From M55B120 sp965549355 (GTDB lineage: Bacteria; Actinomycetota; Humimicrobiia; Humimicrobiales; Humimicrobiaceae): 6,326 bases of DNA. The position numbers were made by a program, and so were the translations under genes. The stretch's first letter is position 1; each line of letters begins with the position of its first letter. Under the pieces are notes generated by a model that was not told the DNA's origin, searched no databases, and saw nothing but the letters and a program-made list of their open reading frames with translations. Below are positions 1 to 5,921 of this stretch, piece after piece. Location of the stretch: contig CBEVGD010000095.1 in the NCBI GenBank assembly GCA_965549355.1, positions 1 through 6,326 of the forward strand, in the 5' to 3' direction.

Positions 1-98
1 CCCGCCACTGTGATAGGGTGTGTGCTTTTCATATAGCCACTGGCAATTTGCCGGGAAGGCGAAAAGCAAAGTCCCTTGAGTCAGGAAACCTGTGATTT
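1..98 (+). promoter_or_regulatory. Cobalamin riboswitch, 3' part only (5' half lies outside the window)
   Basis: This is an mRNA element that binds adenosylcobalamin or a related corrinoid and switches off downstream expression. Seen directly: the window opens with CCCGCCACTGTGA, the conserved core near the middle of the class. GCCACTG (36-42) and CCGGGAAGGC (51-60) follow, enclosed by a 7-bp stem GCTTTTC (24-30)/GAAAAGC (61-67) and an outer AGGG/CCCT pairing (15-18 with 73-76). GAGTCAGGAAACCTG (78-92) matches the 3' conserved block. The 5' conserved segments must lie upstream of base 1. It precedes cobU, as expected for B12 feedback control. The exact 3' boundary is approximate. Confidence 0.92.
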
Positions 99-107
99 GT
101 TTGAGTG

Positions 108-160
108 CCTCTCTTCGGCAGAAAGAGGGTAGTTTTTTATTTTTGTAATAAATAATACCC
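108..160 (+). promoter_or_regulatory. Possible expression platform: anti-antiterminator hairpin and antiterminator
   Basis: Two alternative structures can be drawn. CCTCT (108-112) pairs with AGAGG (124-128), with an inner TT/AA extension. GGGTA (127-131) pairs with TACCC (156-160), extended by TTTATT (136-141) with AATAAA (147-152). The second uses bases 127-128 of the first and 157-160 of the downstream terminator, so the three are mutually exclusive in sequence. This is what a transcriptional B12 switch needs: ligand favours the first hairpin, which frees the terminator. The pairing is seen in the sequence; the switching model is inferred. The first hairpin is followed by a T-rich run (133-144) and could itself be a weak terminator. 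Confidence 0.4.
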
Positions 161-182
161 GTCTGGAGATGGCGGGTTTTTT
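157..182 (+). terminator. Intrinsic terminator of the B12 riboswitch leader
   Basis: ACCCGTC (157-163) pairs with GGCGGGT (171-177), a 7-bp GC-rich stem with one G-U pair, and a 7-nt loop. It is followed at once by a run of T (177-182). It lies after the riboswitch and before cobU, so it should stop transcripts in the leader when corrinoid is bound. Its left arm overlaps a candidate antiterminator. Confidence 0.8.
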
Positions 183-206
183 ATATAATGATAAATTTTT
201 TAAGGT

Positions 207-254
207 TTAGTATACTTGCTACTGTTGACCCCCCTCCAGTAGTAAGTATACTAA
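207..254. repeat. 18-bp inverted repeat around a C-rich centre, upstream of cobU
   Basis: TTAGTATACTTGCTACTG (207-224) is the reverse complement of CAGTAGTAAGTATACTAA (237-254) except at one position, which would be a G-U pair in RNA. The 12-base centre (225-236) is C-rich: TTGACCCCCCTC. The repeat ends six bases before the cobU Shine-Dalgarno. No T run follows, so it is not an ordinary terminator. It could be an operator, since a candidate promoter overlaps its centre and right arm, or a 5' mRNA structure acting on translation or stability. Confidence 0.9.
225..252 (+). promoter_or_regulatory. Candidate second promoter for cobU, inside the palindrome
   Basis: TTGACC (225-230) and TATACT (247-252) each match the sigma-70-type -35 and -10 consensus at five of six positions, with a 16-bp spacer. 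Transcription would start near 258-260, giving a leader of about 12 nt that begins at the AGGAG Shine-Dalgarno. This start lies beyond the riboswitch terminator, so it would bypass B12 attenuation. The -35 falls in the centre of the inverted repeat and the -10 in its right arm, so a protein bound to the repeat would cover both. The function is inferred from the sequence only. Confidence 0.5.
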
Positions 255-270
255 TACAGAAGGAGAATAG

Positions 271-852
271 ATGTCAAAGATTTATCTGATTTTAGGAGGA
301 GCAAGAAGCGGTAAAAGCAGTTATGGCGAGAAGCTGGCCTCTTCGATCCCGGGCAGAGTCGCCTATCTTGCTACTGCCAAAATCACTGATAGAGAGATGG
401 AAAAAAGGATTGCCGCCCACCGAAAAAGACGCCCTGAAGAATGGACCACTTTTGAATTGGAAAAGGATAGCCTGGGGAAAAGGGATATTGAAAAGGTGAT
501 CCAGGATATAGAGGAGCAGGGCCATTCAATAGTTCTAATCGACTGCATGACAAATATGCTATTCCGCCTGCTTGACGGCTATGAGCTTGACCGGCTCGAG
601 ACCATTAGCAATAAACTGGAAATAGAGATCGAAAAAAAAGTATTGGAGTTCTTCGGGTTCTTTATGGACCTGCTAAAGTCAACAGGGTTAAATGTGATAA
701 TGATCTCAAATGAAATAGGCCTGGGAGTTGTGCCGGCCTTCCCTCTCGGCAGGATATTCAGGGATCTAATGGGAATAATAAACAAAGATATAGCAGCAGG
801 CTCAGATGAGGTATATTTATTTACTGCCGGCTTGAAACAGAGGTTAAAATGA
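271..852 (+). CDS. cobU: Adenosylcobinamide kinase / adenosylcobinamide-phosphate guanylyltransferase
   Basis: This is a bifunctional cytoplasmic enzyme of the nucleotide-loop pathway. It phosphorylates adenosylcobinamide and then transfers GMP from GTP to give adenosylcobinamide-GDP, the CobS substrate. The 193-residue length is close to the family's usual length. Seen: a Walker A loop GGARSGKS at residues 9-16; RIAAHRKRRPEEW around 46-58, where His50 aligns by my reading with the guanylylated His of Salmonella CobU; a VLIDCMT strand at 88-94 like the family's Walker B region; and SNEIGLGVVP at 146-155, a family signature. The start is fixed by AGGAG at 261-265, five bases before ATG. It is the first gene after the riboswitch, and its stop overlaps the cobS start (ATGA), which implies coupled translation. 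Confidence 0.96.
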   Translation: MSKIYLILGGARSGKSSYGEKLASSIPGRVAYLATAKITDREMEKRIAAHRKRRPEEWTTFELEKDSLGKRDIEKVIQDIEEQGHSIVLIDCMTNMLFRLLDGYELDRLETISNKLEIEIEKKVLEFFGFFMDLLKSTGLNVIMISNEIGLGVVPAFPLGRIFRDLMGIINKDIAAGSDEVYLFTAGLKQRLK

Positions 853-1715
853 ATGGCTTTATGAATGCCCTGGGATTTTTGACAATTATAAAGATTTCGG
901 GAAAGTATATTCTATCAAAAGAAAAAGCAGCAGATTCCCTGGCCTATTTTCCACTTATCGGTTTATTTATCGGGATAGTAATATCCGGTTTTTACTTTGC
1001 ATTAAATCTTGTGATGCCTGTATTTTTATCGATCGTGCTGATGGTCATACTGCAGGCGGTCATTACCGGAGGGGCCCATATTGACGGATTATGCGATATG
1101 TCTGACGGGGTCTTTTCCGGCAGGAGCGACAAGAAGAAGATTCTTGAGATAATGAAAAAAAGCGATATCGGGGTGTACGGAGTACTGGCAATTATATTCT
1201 TATTGATGCTAAAGGTCCCGTTAATATATTATCTTTGGGAAATAGATCCCTCTAATATCCTATTTTTCTATATAGTTATTTTATTTATGCCTGCTTTCGG
1301 AAGGTGGAGCATGGTCTATCTGATCGGCAGATATAATAATGCACGCGGAAGCAGTTCCCTGGCCAGCATATTTACTGATAAGAATAATAAGAAAAAAGGA
1401 GTGTATCTATCAAGCATATATCTGTTCATATTATTTTTAGGCGGCTATATTGTTACTGGATATTTATTGCCAGGTGATGCACAGTCAATCTTTTCCAGCG
1501 GTGCGGCAGGTGATCAGCTGCCGATTTTTATAGGGATCTATCTGCTGGCAAAGGTACTTTCAGTGATAGCAATATTTTTCTTGCTGCTACTGTTTGTCAG
1601 CTGGTTTTTCACCAGGAGGATCAGAGGAATAACCGGCGATGTGATCGGGGGAGTCAGCGAGATAATGGAAGTTTTATTTTTATTTATAAATTATATTATA
1701 TTTAAGTTTTTATAG
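849..1715 (+). CDS. cobS: Adenosylcobinamide-GDP ribazoletransferase (cobalamin synthase)
   Basis: An integral membrane enzyme that joins adenosylcobinamide-GDP to the alpha-ribazole (or other lower-ligand) nucleotide, releasing GMP and completing cobalamin or its phosphate. Seen: FPLIG at 34-38; the Asp-rich motif GGAHIDGLCDMSDG at 74-87 followed by ILEIMKKSDIGVYG (98-111), the family signature; and a C-terminal RGITGDVIGG block at 259-268. Hydrophobic segments lie at about 34-72, 110-127, 137-150, 187-206 and 225-253. At 288 residues it is longer than the roughly 250 of E. coli CobS, with extra length mainly at 160-225, between the late membrane segments. AGAGG (839-843) is a good Shine-Dalgarno inside cobU. 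A 36-nt gap separates it from the next gene. Confidence 0.96.
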   Translation: MNGFMNALGFLTIIKISGKYILSKEKAADSLAYFPLIGLFIGIVISGFYFALNLVMPVFLSIVLMVILQAVITGGAHIDGLCDMSDGVFSGRSDKKKILEIMKKSDIGVYGVLAIIFLLMLKVPLIYYLWEIDPSNILFFYIVILFMPAFGRWSMVYLIGRYNNARGSSSLASIFTDKNNKKKGVYLSSIYLFILFLGGYIVTGYLLPGDAQSIFSSGAAGDQLPIFIGIYLLAKVLSVIAIFFLLLLFVSWFFTRRIRGITGDVIGGVSEIMEVLFLFINYIIFKFL

Positions 1716-1751
1716 ATTCATATAGTAACAGGAATAAGAATTATAAAATAT

Positions 1752-2012
1752 ATGATCATACTAATAATATTGGTGCTTATGAGCATGGTTATGCCCTTGA
1801 TCGGAGCTGCAACTTTTGTAAATATACCGACAACTATATTTTTTGCTTTGTCTGGTGCTTTAGCGGCCATCTTTCTGGTCCATAGCATCTCTAATACCAG
1901 AGGGAAGATAGCGGTAATAACACTTCTTCTCTCTGGTGTTGCCCTTAGTGCTATGCTCAGCTCCGTGAGTTCATTTAAAAAAATACCGGATGCAGGTATT
2001 TACAGGAGATAA
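1752..2012 (+). CDS. Small hydrophobic membrane protein inside the cob operon, function unknown
   Basis: I do not recognise this 86-residue protein. It is almost entirely hydrophobic, with three likely membrane helices at about 1-23, 26-46 and 52-72. A short basic stretch (TRGK, 49-52) lies between helices two and three, and the tail is KKIPDAGIYRR. Reality is supported by context: it fills the space between cobS and cobQ, its stop codon is one base before the cobQ ATG, and its last codons (AGG AGA) form the cobQ Shine-Dalgarno, so it could couple cobQ translation. Its own start is uncertain. The nearest SD-like AGGAA (1730-1734) is 17 bases from the first ATG, and in-frame ATGs at 1779, 1785 and 1791 are alternatives. 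It might assist CobS or corrinoid handling at the membrane, or mainly serve as a coupling ORF. Confidence 0.65.
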   Translation: MIILIILVLMSMVMPLIGAATFVNIPTTIFFALSGALAAIFLVHSISNTRGKIAVITLLLSGVALSAMLSSVSSFKKIPDAGIYRR

Positions 2013-2013
2013 G

Positions 2014-3654
2014 ATGGTAAAAGATTCAAAATCATTAATGATACAGGGGACCTCTTCACATGTTGGAAAGAGTGTGGCGGTAACAGCCATATGCCGCATC
2101 CTGAAACAGGATGGCTATAGCGTATGTCCTTTCAAATCACAGAATATGGCCCTGAATTCATATGTAACGGCATCAGGCGGAGAGATGGGGAGGGCACAGG
2201 TCGTGCAGGCAGGGGCATGCGGCCTGGAACCTGAGGTCTTCATGAATCCGGTCCTGATAAAGCCTGTAGCAGATACACAGGCTCAGATCATCTTTATGGG
2301 GAAGGTCCTTAAAAATATGAGTGCCTCAGAATATAACGGGAAAAAGAAGATCTTTCTGGACAAGATAAGGGAGCTTCTCGATGATATCAAAAGTAAATTT
2401 GATTATGTGATAATAGAAGGAGCAGGAAGCCCTGCAGAGATCAATCTTCTTGAAAATGATATAGTTAACATGAGAACTGCAGTAGCAGCAGAGTCCCCGG
2501 TGATCCTGGTGGGCGATGTTGATAAGGGAGGAGTATTTGCAAGCTTTTATGGAACGGTAAAGCTTCTTCCCGCAATTTTTCAAAAATATATAAAGGGGCT
2601 TCTCGTAAATAAATTCAGGGGGGATGTGAACCTGCTACAGCCGGGAAATGATCATATAGCACAAAAGCTGGGCATACCCGTGCTGGGGACCATACCATAC
2701 TTCAGGGATATATATATCGAAGAAGAGGACTCCGTAAATCTTGAAAGGGAGCAGGATAAGGCGGCCATCCTTAACAGGTCAAAGGGTAGCAAAGCGGATG
2801 GAAGGGTAGTGATCGCAGTAGTCTATCTTCCGCATATATCTAATTTTACCGATTTTGATGCATTGGAGCATGAAGAAGAAGTGAGCCTTATATATATCCG
2901 CAGTGCCGCAGATCTGACAGCGCTTGATCCTCATCTGATAATAATACCCGGGTCAAAAAGCACTATCGATGATCTGATCTATTTGAGGGAGTCAGGGATC
3001 GAGAAAGAGATCAAGGGGCAATACGACAGGCAGACATCAGTAATCGGCATATGCGGAGGCTATCAGATGCTTGGGCGGAGGGTGACTGACCGTTTTAAAA
3101 GTGAGTCAAAGAGTACAGGAAACATTGAAGGGATGGGTCTGCTTGATATTGCAACTGACTATTTAAAGAAAAAAAATACATATCAGGTAGAGTTTGACCT
3201 GAAAGGAGCCGCCAGAGATCTATTTGGTACCTGCTGCAGCACTTTAGAAGATCCAGGTCCAGGCAGCAGCAGATATGAGAAGATGAAAGGTTATGAGATC
3301 CATATGGGGATCTCAAAAGTAATGGGACCCGGCAATGATCTCATGCCTCTGTTTAATATAAGCAGGCGCGGGGATAAAGAGGTCATAATAGAGGATGGCC
3401 TTTTAAAACTTGACAGGGAAAATAAAAAAATGGTCATGGGGACCTATATACATGGTGTATTTGATAATTATATATTCAGGAGAAACATCGTAACGGTCCT
3501 GAAGACATTTAATGATATTAGATCAGGACCTGCCGGTAGCAGTATCAGATCATATGATGATTTTAAACAATCCCAGTATGACAGGCTGGCAGATCTTTTC
3601 CGGGAGAACATGGATATGGACCTGTTCTATAAGATCCTCAAAAGCGGAGTATAA
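2014..3654 (+). CDS. cobQ: Adenosylcobyric acid synthase, glutamine-hydrolysing
   Basis: CobQ (also CbiP) is a cytoplasmic ATP-dependent amidotransferase. It amidates the b, d, e and g side chains of adenosylcobyrinic acid a,c-diamide using glutamine, giving adenosylcobyric acid. Seen: an N-terminal synthetase domain with the P-loop-like GTSSHVGKS (12-20), PFKSQNMALNSY and IIEGAGSPAEINL; and a C-terminal class I glutamine amidotransferase-like domain with IIIPGSKST, the nucleophile motif GICGGYQMLG (Cys347) and GTYIHG (His480). It has 546 residues against about 500 in enterics, with modest extra linker sequence before the amidotransferase core and near residues 395-425. I chose the ATG at 2014 because AGGAG (2004-2008) sits five bases upstream. 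An in-frame ATG at 1990 would add eight residues and lacks such a site. Confidence 0.96.
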   Translation: MVKDSKSLMIQGTSSHVGKSVAVTAICRILKQDGYSVCPFKSQNMALNSYVTASGGEMGRAQVVQAGACGLEPEVFMNPVLIKPVADTQAQIIFMGKVLKNMSASEYNGKKKIFLDKIRELLDDIKSKFDYVIIEGAGSPAEINLLENDIVNMRTAVAAESPVILVGDVDKGGVFASFYGTVKLLPAIFQKYIKGLLVNKFRGDVNLLQPGNDHIAQKLGIPVLGTIPYFRDIYIEEEDSVNLEREQDKAAILNRSKGSKADGRVVIAVVYLPHISNFTDFDALEHEEEVSLIYIRSAADLTALDPHLIIIPGSKSTIDDLIYLRESGIEKEIKGQYDRQTSVIGICGGYQMLGRRVTDRFKSESKSTGNIEGMGLLDIATDYLKKKNTYQVEFDLKGAARDLFGTCCSTLEDPGPGSSRYEKMKGYEIHMGISKVMGPGNDLMPLFNISRRGDKEVIIEDGLLKLDRENKKMVMGTYIHGVFDNYIFRRNIVTVLKTFNDIRSGPAGSSIRSYDDFKQSQYDRLADLFRENMDMDLFYKILKSGV

Positions 3655-3749
3655 TAGGAAAATATACTTATAAAACAGTATCTAATATTATATGATTTAA
3701 GGGGATTTAAAGAAGTTGGACAATATTAAGGAATTGGATAAAAAACAAT

Positions 3750-4301
3750 ATGGAATATAAAGAAAACGCTAAAGAGGGCCTGGTGATCATAAATACAGGC
3801 ACAGGAAAGGGCAAGACGACTGCGGCTCTCGGGATGGCGCTGCGGGCAGCCGGACATGGACAGAAGGTCCTTATCCTGCAGTTTATAAAAGGAGCATGGA
3901 AAACAGGTGAATCAAAGATAATGGAAAGACTACGCCCCGAGATAGAGATGATACAGCTTGGAAAGGGCTTTATAAAAATTGAAGACGGAAAACTCAAAAT
4001 AACACAGAAAGACAGGGATGACGCGGCGAGGTCCTTCCAGTTCGCACGCGGGAAAATAATAAACGGCAGCTATGATATGGTGATCCTGGATGAAATAAAT
4101 AACCTTCTGGCATATGGGCTCATAGAAACAGGAGAAATAATAAGATTGATAGAGGAAAGGCCAGAGGCATTATCAATAATACTTACAGGCAGAGGTGCGC
4201 CGGAGGAACTTATTGATATTGCTGATACGGTTTCTGAGGTCAGAGAAATAAAACATGCATACAGCAGAGGGATAAAGGCAAAAAAGGGTATTGAATATTG
4301 A
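3750..4301 (+). CDS. cobO: Cob(I)alamin / corrinoid adenosyltransferase, CobO (BtuR/CobA) type
   Basis: It transfers the 5'-deoxyadenosyl group of ATP to the cobalt of reduced corrinoids. This supplies the adenosylated substrates used by CobQ and CobU and salvages exogenous corrinoids. Seen: Walker A GTGKGKTT (17-24), LQFIKGAWKTGE (43-54), a VILDEINN strand with acidic residues (111-118), LTGRGAPEELIDIADTVSE (145-163), REIKHAYSRGIKA (165-177) and the usual C-terminal GIEY. Its 183 residues are normal for the family, and nothing is missing. The start ATG at 3750 is the only reasonable one, because an in-frame stop lies at 3708. The Shine-Dalgarno is mediocre: AAGGA at 3728-3732 is 17 bases away. 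A 95-bp gap follows cobQ without a clear promoter, so it probably belongs to the same operon. Its last four codons and stop form part of a 21-bp sequence repeated at 5907. Confidence 0.96.
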   Translation: MEYKENAKEGLVIINTGTGKGKTTAALGMALRAAGHGQKVLILQFIKGAWKTGESKIMERLRPEIEMIQLGKGFIKIEDGKLKITQKDRDDAARSFQFARGKIINGSYDMVILDEINNLLAYGLIETGEIIRLIEERPEALSIILTGRGAPEELIDIADTVSEVREIKHAYSRGIKAKKGIEY

Positions 4302-4307
4302 TCCCGG
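4287..4307 (+). repeat. 21-bp direct repeat, left copy (3' end of cobO)
   Basis: This copy begins GGTATTGAATATTGA, which encodes the CobO C-terminal Gly-Ile-Glu-Tyr and stop, and ends with TCCCGG beyond the stop. An exact second copy lies at 5907-5927, 1,620 bp downstream. The left copy is also part of a 13-bp dyad, TGATCCCGGATCA (4299-4311), which the right copy lacks. A 21-base match within 6.3 kb is very unlikely by chance. It resembles the gene-3'-end duplications left by site-specific integration, but no recombinase is seen. Confidence 0.9.
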
Positions 4308-4387
4308 ATCATAAGATGCAAGGTCTACAGAGTTTCTATCAAAATATATTATAAATTATCTGAGGATATTTTTCAGCCATGCATAAA

Positions 4388-4406
4388 ACCTCTCAAAAAT
4401 GGAGGT
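4388..4406 (+). terminator. Weak hairpin after cobO, possible end of the cob operon
   Basis: ACCTCT (4388-4393) can pair with GGAGGT (4401-4406), including one G-U pair, with a 7-nt loop CAAAAAT. The following sequence is AAAATTTTCC, so the T run is short and displaced. It is the only hairpin of note in the 276-bp gap after cobO. The gap is very AT-rich and carries no gene that I can support. Confidence 0.3.
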
Positions 4407-4505
4407 AAAATTTTCCTTTGTAAAAAAGTCTTTTATAAATTCTATGGTCTATAAATTGTAGTGGTAATTGATGTTTTTGAAAAGAATTTATAAAAATATT
4501 AATAA

Positions 4506-4534
4506 TTCTGATAGATTCAAAAATAGGATATAAT
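4506..4534 (+). promoter_or_regulatory. Candidate promoter of the Ig-like secreted protein gene
   Basis: A perfect -10 TATAAT lies at 4529-4534. The best -35 at 17 bp spacing is TTCTGA (4506-4511), which matches the consensus at only three positions. Transcription would start near 4541, giving a leader of about 37 nt with the Shine-Dalgarno GTGAGG at 4567-4572. In such AT-rich DNA a TATAAT alone is weak evidence, but the long gap after cobO makes an independent promoter reasonable. Confidence 0.4.
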
Positions 4535-4577
4535 ATCTGTAAAGCTTTTTTTATAAATAATTATAAGTGAGGTAATT

Positions 4578-5837
4578 ATGCAAAGAAGAAAGTTTTCTAT
4601 AATTTTTGTAATCCTTATGATCATTCCACTGATAGGTTTATCTGCCCAGTGTGGATTTGGCGGTGAGGCTCCGACTCTGGAGATGGAAATATATGATGGT
4701 CCTGATTATTCGGAGTCTGACAATATGTGCTACTACAGGGTAGAAGCCACAGCGACAGGTATGCCTGACCCGGAAATTGAATTTGGTGAGGATGATAATG
4801 TTGACCCGCTTGGTTCCGGAAGAGTGGAAGTTGGTGTAGAACCAGGTGAATCCTATACTCTTACTGCTACTGCTACCAATTCAGCCGGTACTGCCACTGT
4901 TTCTATTGTTCTTGTTGGTGAGTGCAGTGAAGCTGCTACCGATGAAGAGGAAACCGCAGATGATGAAGCAGATGAAGAGGAAACCGCAGACGAGGAAGCA
5001 GAAGAGGAAGTTGTCGAGGAAGAAGCAGCTGATGAGGAGGAAGAGCCTGATACAGAAAAAGAGGCTCCAACCATCAGTTTAGCGATTTATGAAGGTCCCA
5101 CTCTTGGAGGAAGTATATGCTACTATAGAGTAAAAGCTACAGTTACCGGCAGTCCTAATCCTACTATTAGTTTTAGCAAAGATGATAGCGGAGGTGCCTG
5201 GGGTACTAAAAAGGTCCAGGTCAATCTTAATGATCCAGGTGATACATATACGCTTACAGCCACCGCAACTAATTCCGAGGGCTCTGCCACAGACTCTATT
5301 ACACTTAGCTGGGGATGTGGACCTGAGGTAACCGAAGTGGATGTACCTGTATTTTTGCCAACTGAAGGAGGATATATAGAATGGAACGGAACAATCAAGC
5401 AACCCCATGACAGTATGTTTGCCGGGGATTCCACTGCAAATAAAATATGCAGGGGATTTATGAGTTATGATATTACAGGACTTGCCGGAGCTACAATTAC
5501 AGATGCTACAATGACCTTTGCTCCAGAACAAGTATGGGGTGACCCCACTTTCCTTGGATCCCTCTGGGTTGACGTGGTCCATTGGGGACCGGGGCCATTA
5601 GTAATGGCGGACTTCAATATTACACCATATATAGCGATTGAATCGTTCAATAGTCCAAATATTACATTGACTAATACAAAATTAAAAACTGAACTTCAGA
5701 AGGCCATTAATGATGGAAAATCAAGATTTCAGATCAGGATCCGCTTTACAACATCAGCAACGGATTCTGACAATCAATGGGATGGTTGGGATTATTTGAT
5801 GAATGATGTAATTCTGCATGTTAGTTACACTTCATAA
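4578..5837 (+). CDS. Secreted protein with two Ig-like repeats, acidic linker and C-terminal beta-type domain
   Basis: No specific function can be assigned. The 419-residue protein opens with a signal sequence: basic MQRRK, then a hydrophobic core to about residue 22. Cleavage after Ala23 is possible; Cys25 follows but the lipobox is poor (LSAQC). Two homologous domains follow, at about 31-116 and 163-247. Both contain APT(L/I), CYYRV(E/K)AT and TYTLTATATNS-G-AT, and each has two Cys placed for an internal disulfide (51/116 and 181/247), as in Ig-like folds. Between them, residues 122-161 form a Glu/Asp-rich linker of about four ten-residue repeats. The C-terminal part (about 255-417) has SYDITGLAGATITDATMTF and SDNQWDGWDY, which resembles DNRLRE-type beta-sandwich domains of surface proteins. 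No LPXTG motif or obvious membrane anchor is seen. A cell-surface, adhesive or matrix role is inferred. The start is supported by GTGAGG five bases upstream. The gene lies between 21-bp direct repeats. Confidence 0.85.
   Translation: MQRRKFSIIFVILMIIPLIGLSAQCGFGGEAPTLEMEIYDGPDYSESDNMCYYRVEATATGMPDPEIEFGEDDNVDPLGSGRVEVGVEPGESYTLTATATNSAGTATVSIVLVGECSEAATDEEETADDEADEEETADEEAEEEVVEEEAADEEEEPDTEKEAPTISLAIYEGPTLGGSICYYRVKATVTGSPNPTISFSKDDSGGAWGTKKVQVNLNDPGDTYTLTATATNSEGSATDSITLSWGCGPEVTEVDVPVFLPTEGGYIEWNGTIKQPHDSMFAGDSTANKICRGFMSYDITGLAGATITDATMTFAPEQVWGDPTFLGSLWVDVVHWGPGPLVMADFNITPYIAIESFNSPNITLTNTKLKTELQKAINDGKSRFQIRIRFTTSATDSDNQWDGWDYLMNDVILHVSYTS
4941..5027 (+). repeat. 30-nt tandem repeat coding for the acidic linker
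   Basis: Two copies of a 30-nt unit starting GATGAAGAGGAAACCGCAGA lie at 4941-4970 and 4971-5000 and differ at two positions. A diverged third unit covers roughly 5001-5030. They encode DEEETADDEA, DEEETADEEA and EEEVVEEEAA (residues 122-151), followed by DEEEEPDTEK. The near-identity of the first two copies suggests recent expansion by slippage or unequal crossover, so linker length probably varies between strains. Confidence 0.85.
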
Positions 5838-5864
5838 TAATCCTGTAGTAGATGTAGAGAGGTA

Positions 5865-5921
5865 ATGGTTTCAAATAAATATTGGCCCAGCGGGGTATCT
5901 GCTGATGGTATTGAATATTGA
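5865..5921 (+). pseudogene. 18-codon ORF ending like CobO: possible relic of a cobO tail
   Basis: Reading from ATG at 5865 to TGA at 5919-5921 gives MVSNKYWPSGVSADGIEY. The last four residues and stop fall in the 21-bp repeat shared with cobO. The preceding SGVSAD also lines up with RGIKAK of CobO, allowing one missing codon. This could be the displaced or degenerate end of a second cobO, left when the region was rearranged, rather than a functional peptide. An AGAGAGG lies only two bases before the ATG, too close for an ideal ribosome site. The homology is short and could be partly chance outside the 21 exact bases. Confidence 0.25.

Noticed and set aside
1990..2013. Upstream in-frame ATG for cobQ
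   Set aside because: It adds eight residues, lacks a Shine-Dalgarno and overlaps the membrane protein gene, whereas the ATG at 2014 has AGGAG at ideal spacing.
3716..3760. 14-codon TTG-initiated ORF (LDNIKELDKKQYGI) overlapping the cobO start
   Set aside because: It has an AAGGGG 11 bases upstream and could couple cobO translation, but it is short, uses TTG and has no other support.
4350..4492. TATAAATT three times directly and once inverted in the gap after cobO
   Set aside because: The gap is extremely AT-rich and the spacing is irregular, so chance occurrence cannot be excluded.
4635..4655. Lipoprotein signal at Cys25 of the Ig-like protein
   Set aside because: The residues before the Cys are LSAQ; Gln at -1 and Ser at -3 do not fit a lipobox, so ordinary signal cleavage or retention is preferred.
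4846..5082. 78-codon plus-strand frame rich in Lys and Arg
   Set aside because: It is a frame-shifted reading of the GA-rich acidic repeat in the Ig-like gene; the composition is explained by the repeat.
5079..5582. 167-codon open frame on the minus strand
   Set aside because: It lies wholly antisense to the Ig-like gene, has Cys/Ser/Ile-rich composition typical of a shadow frame, and shows no ribosome site or recognisable domain.
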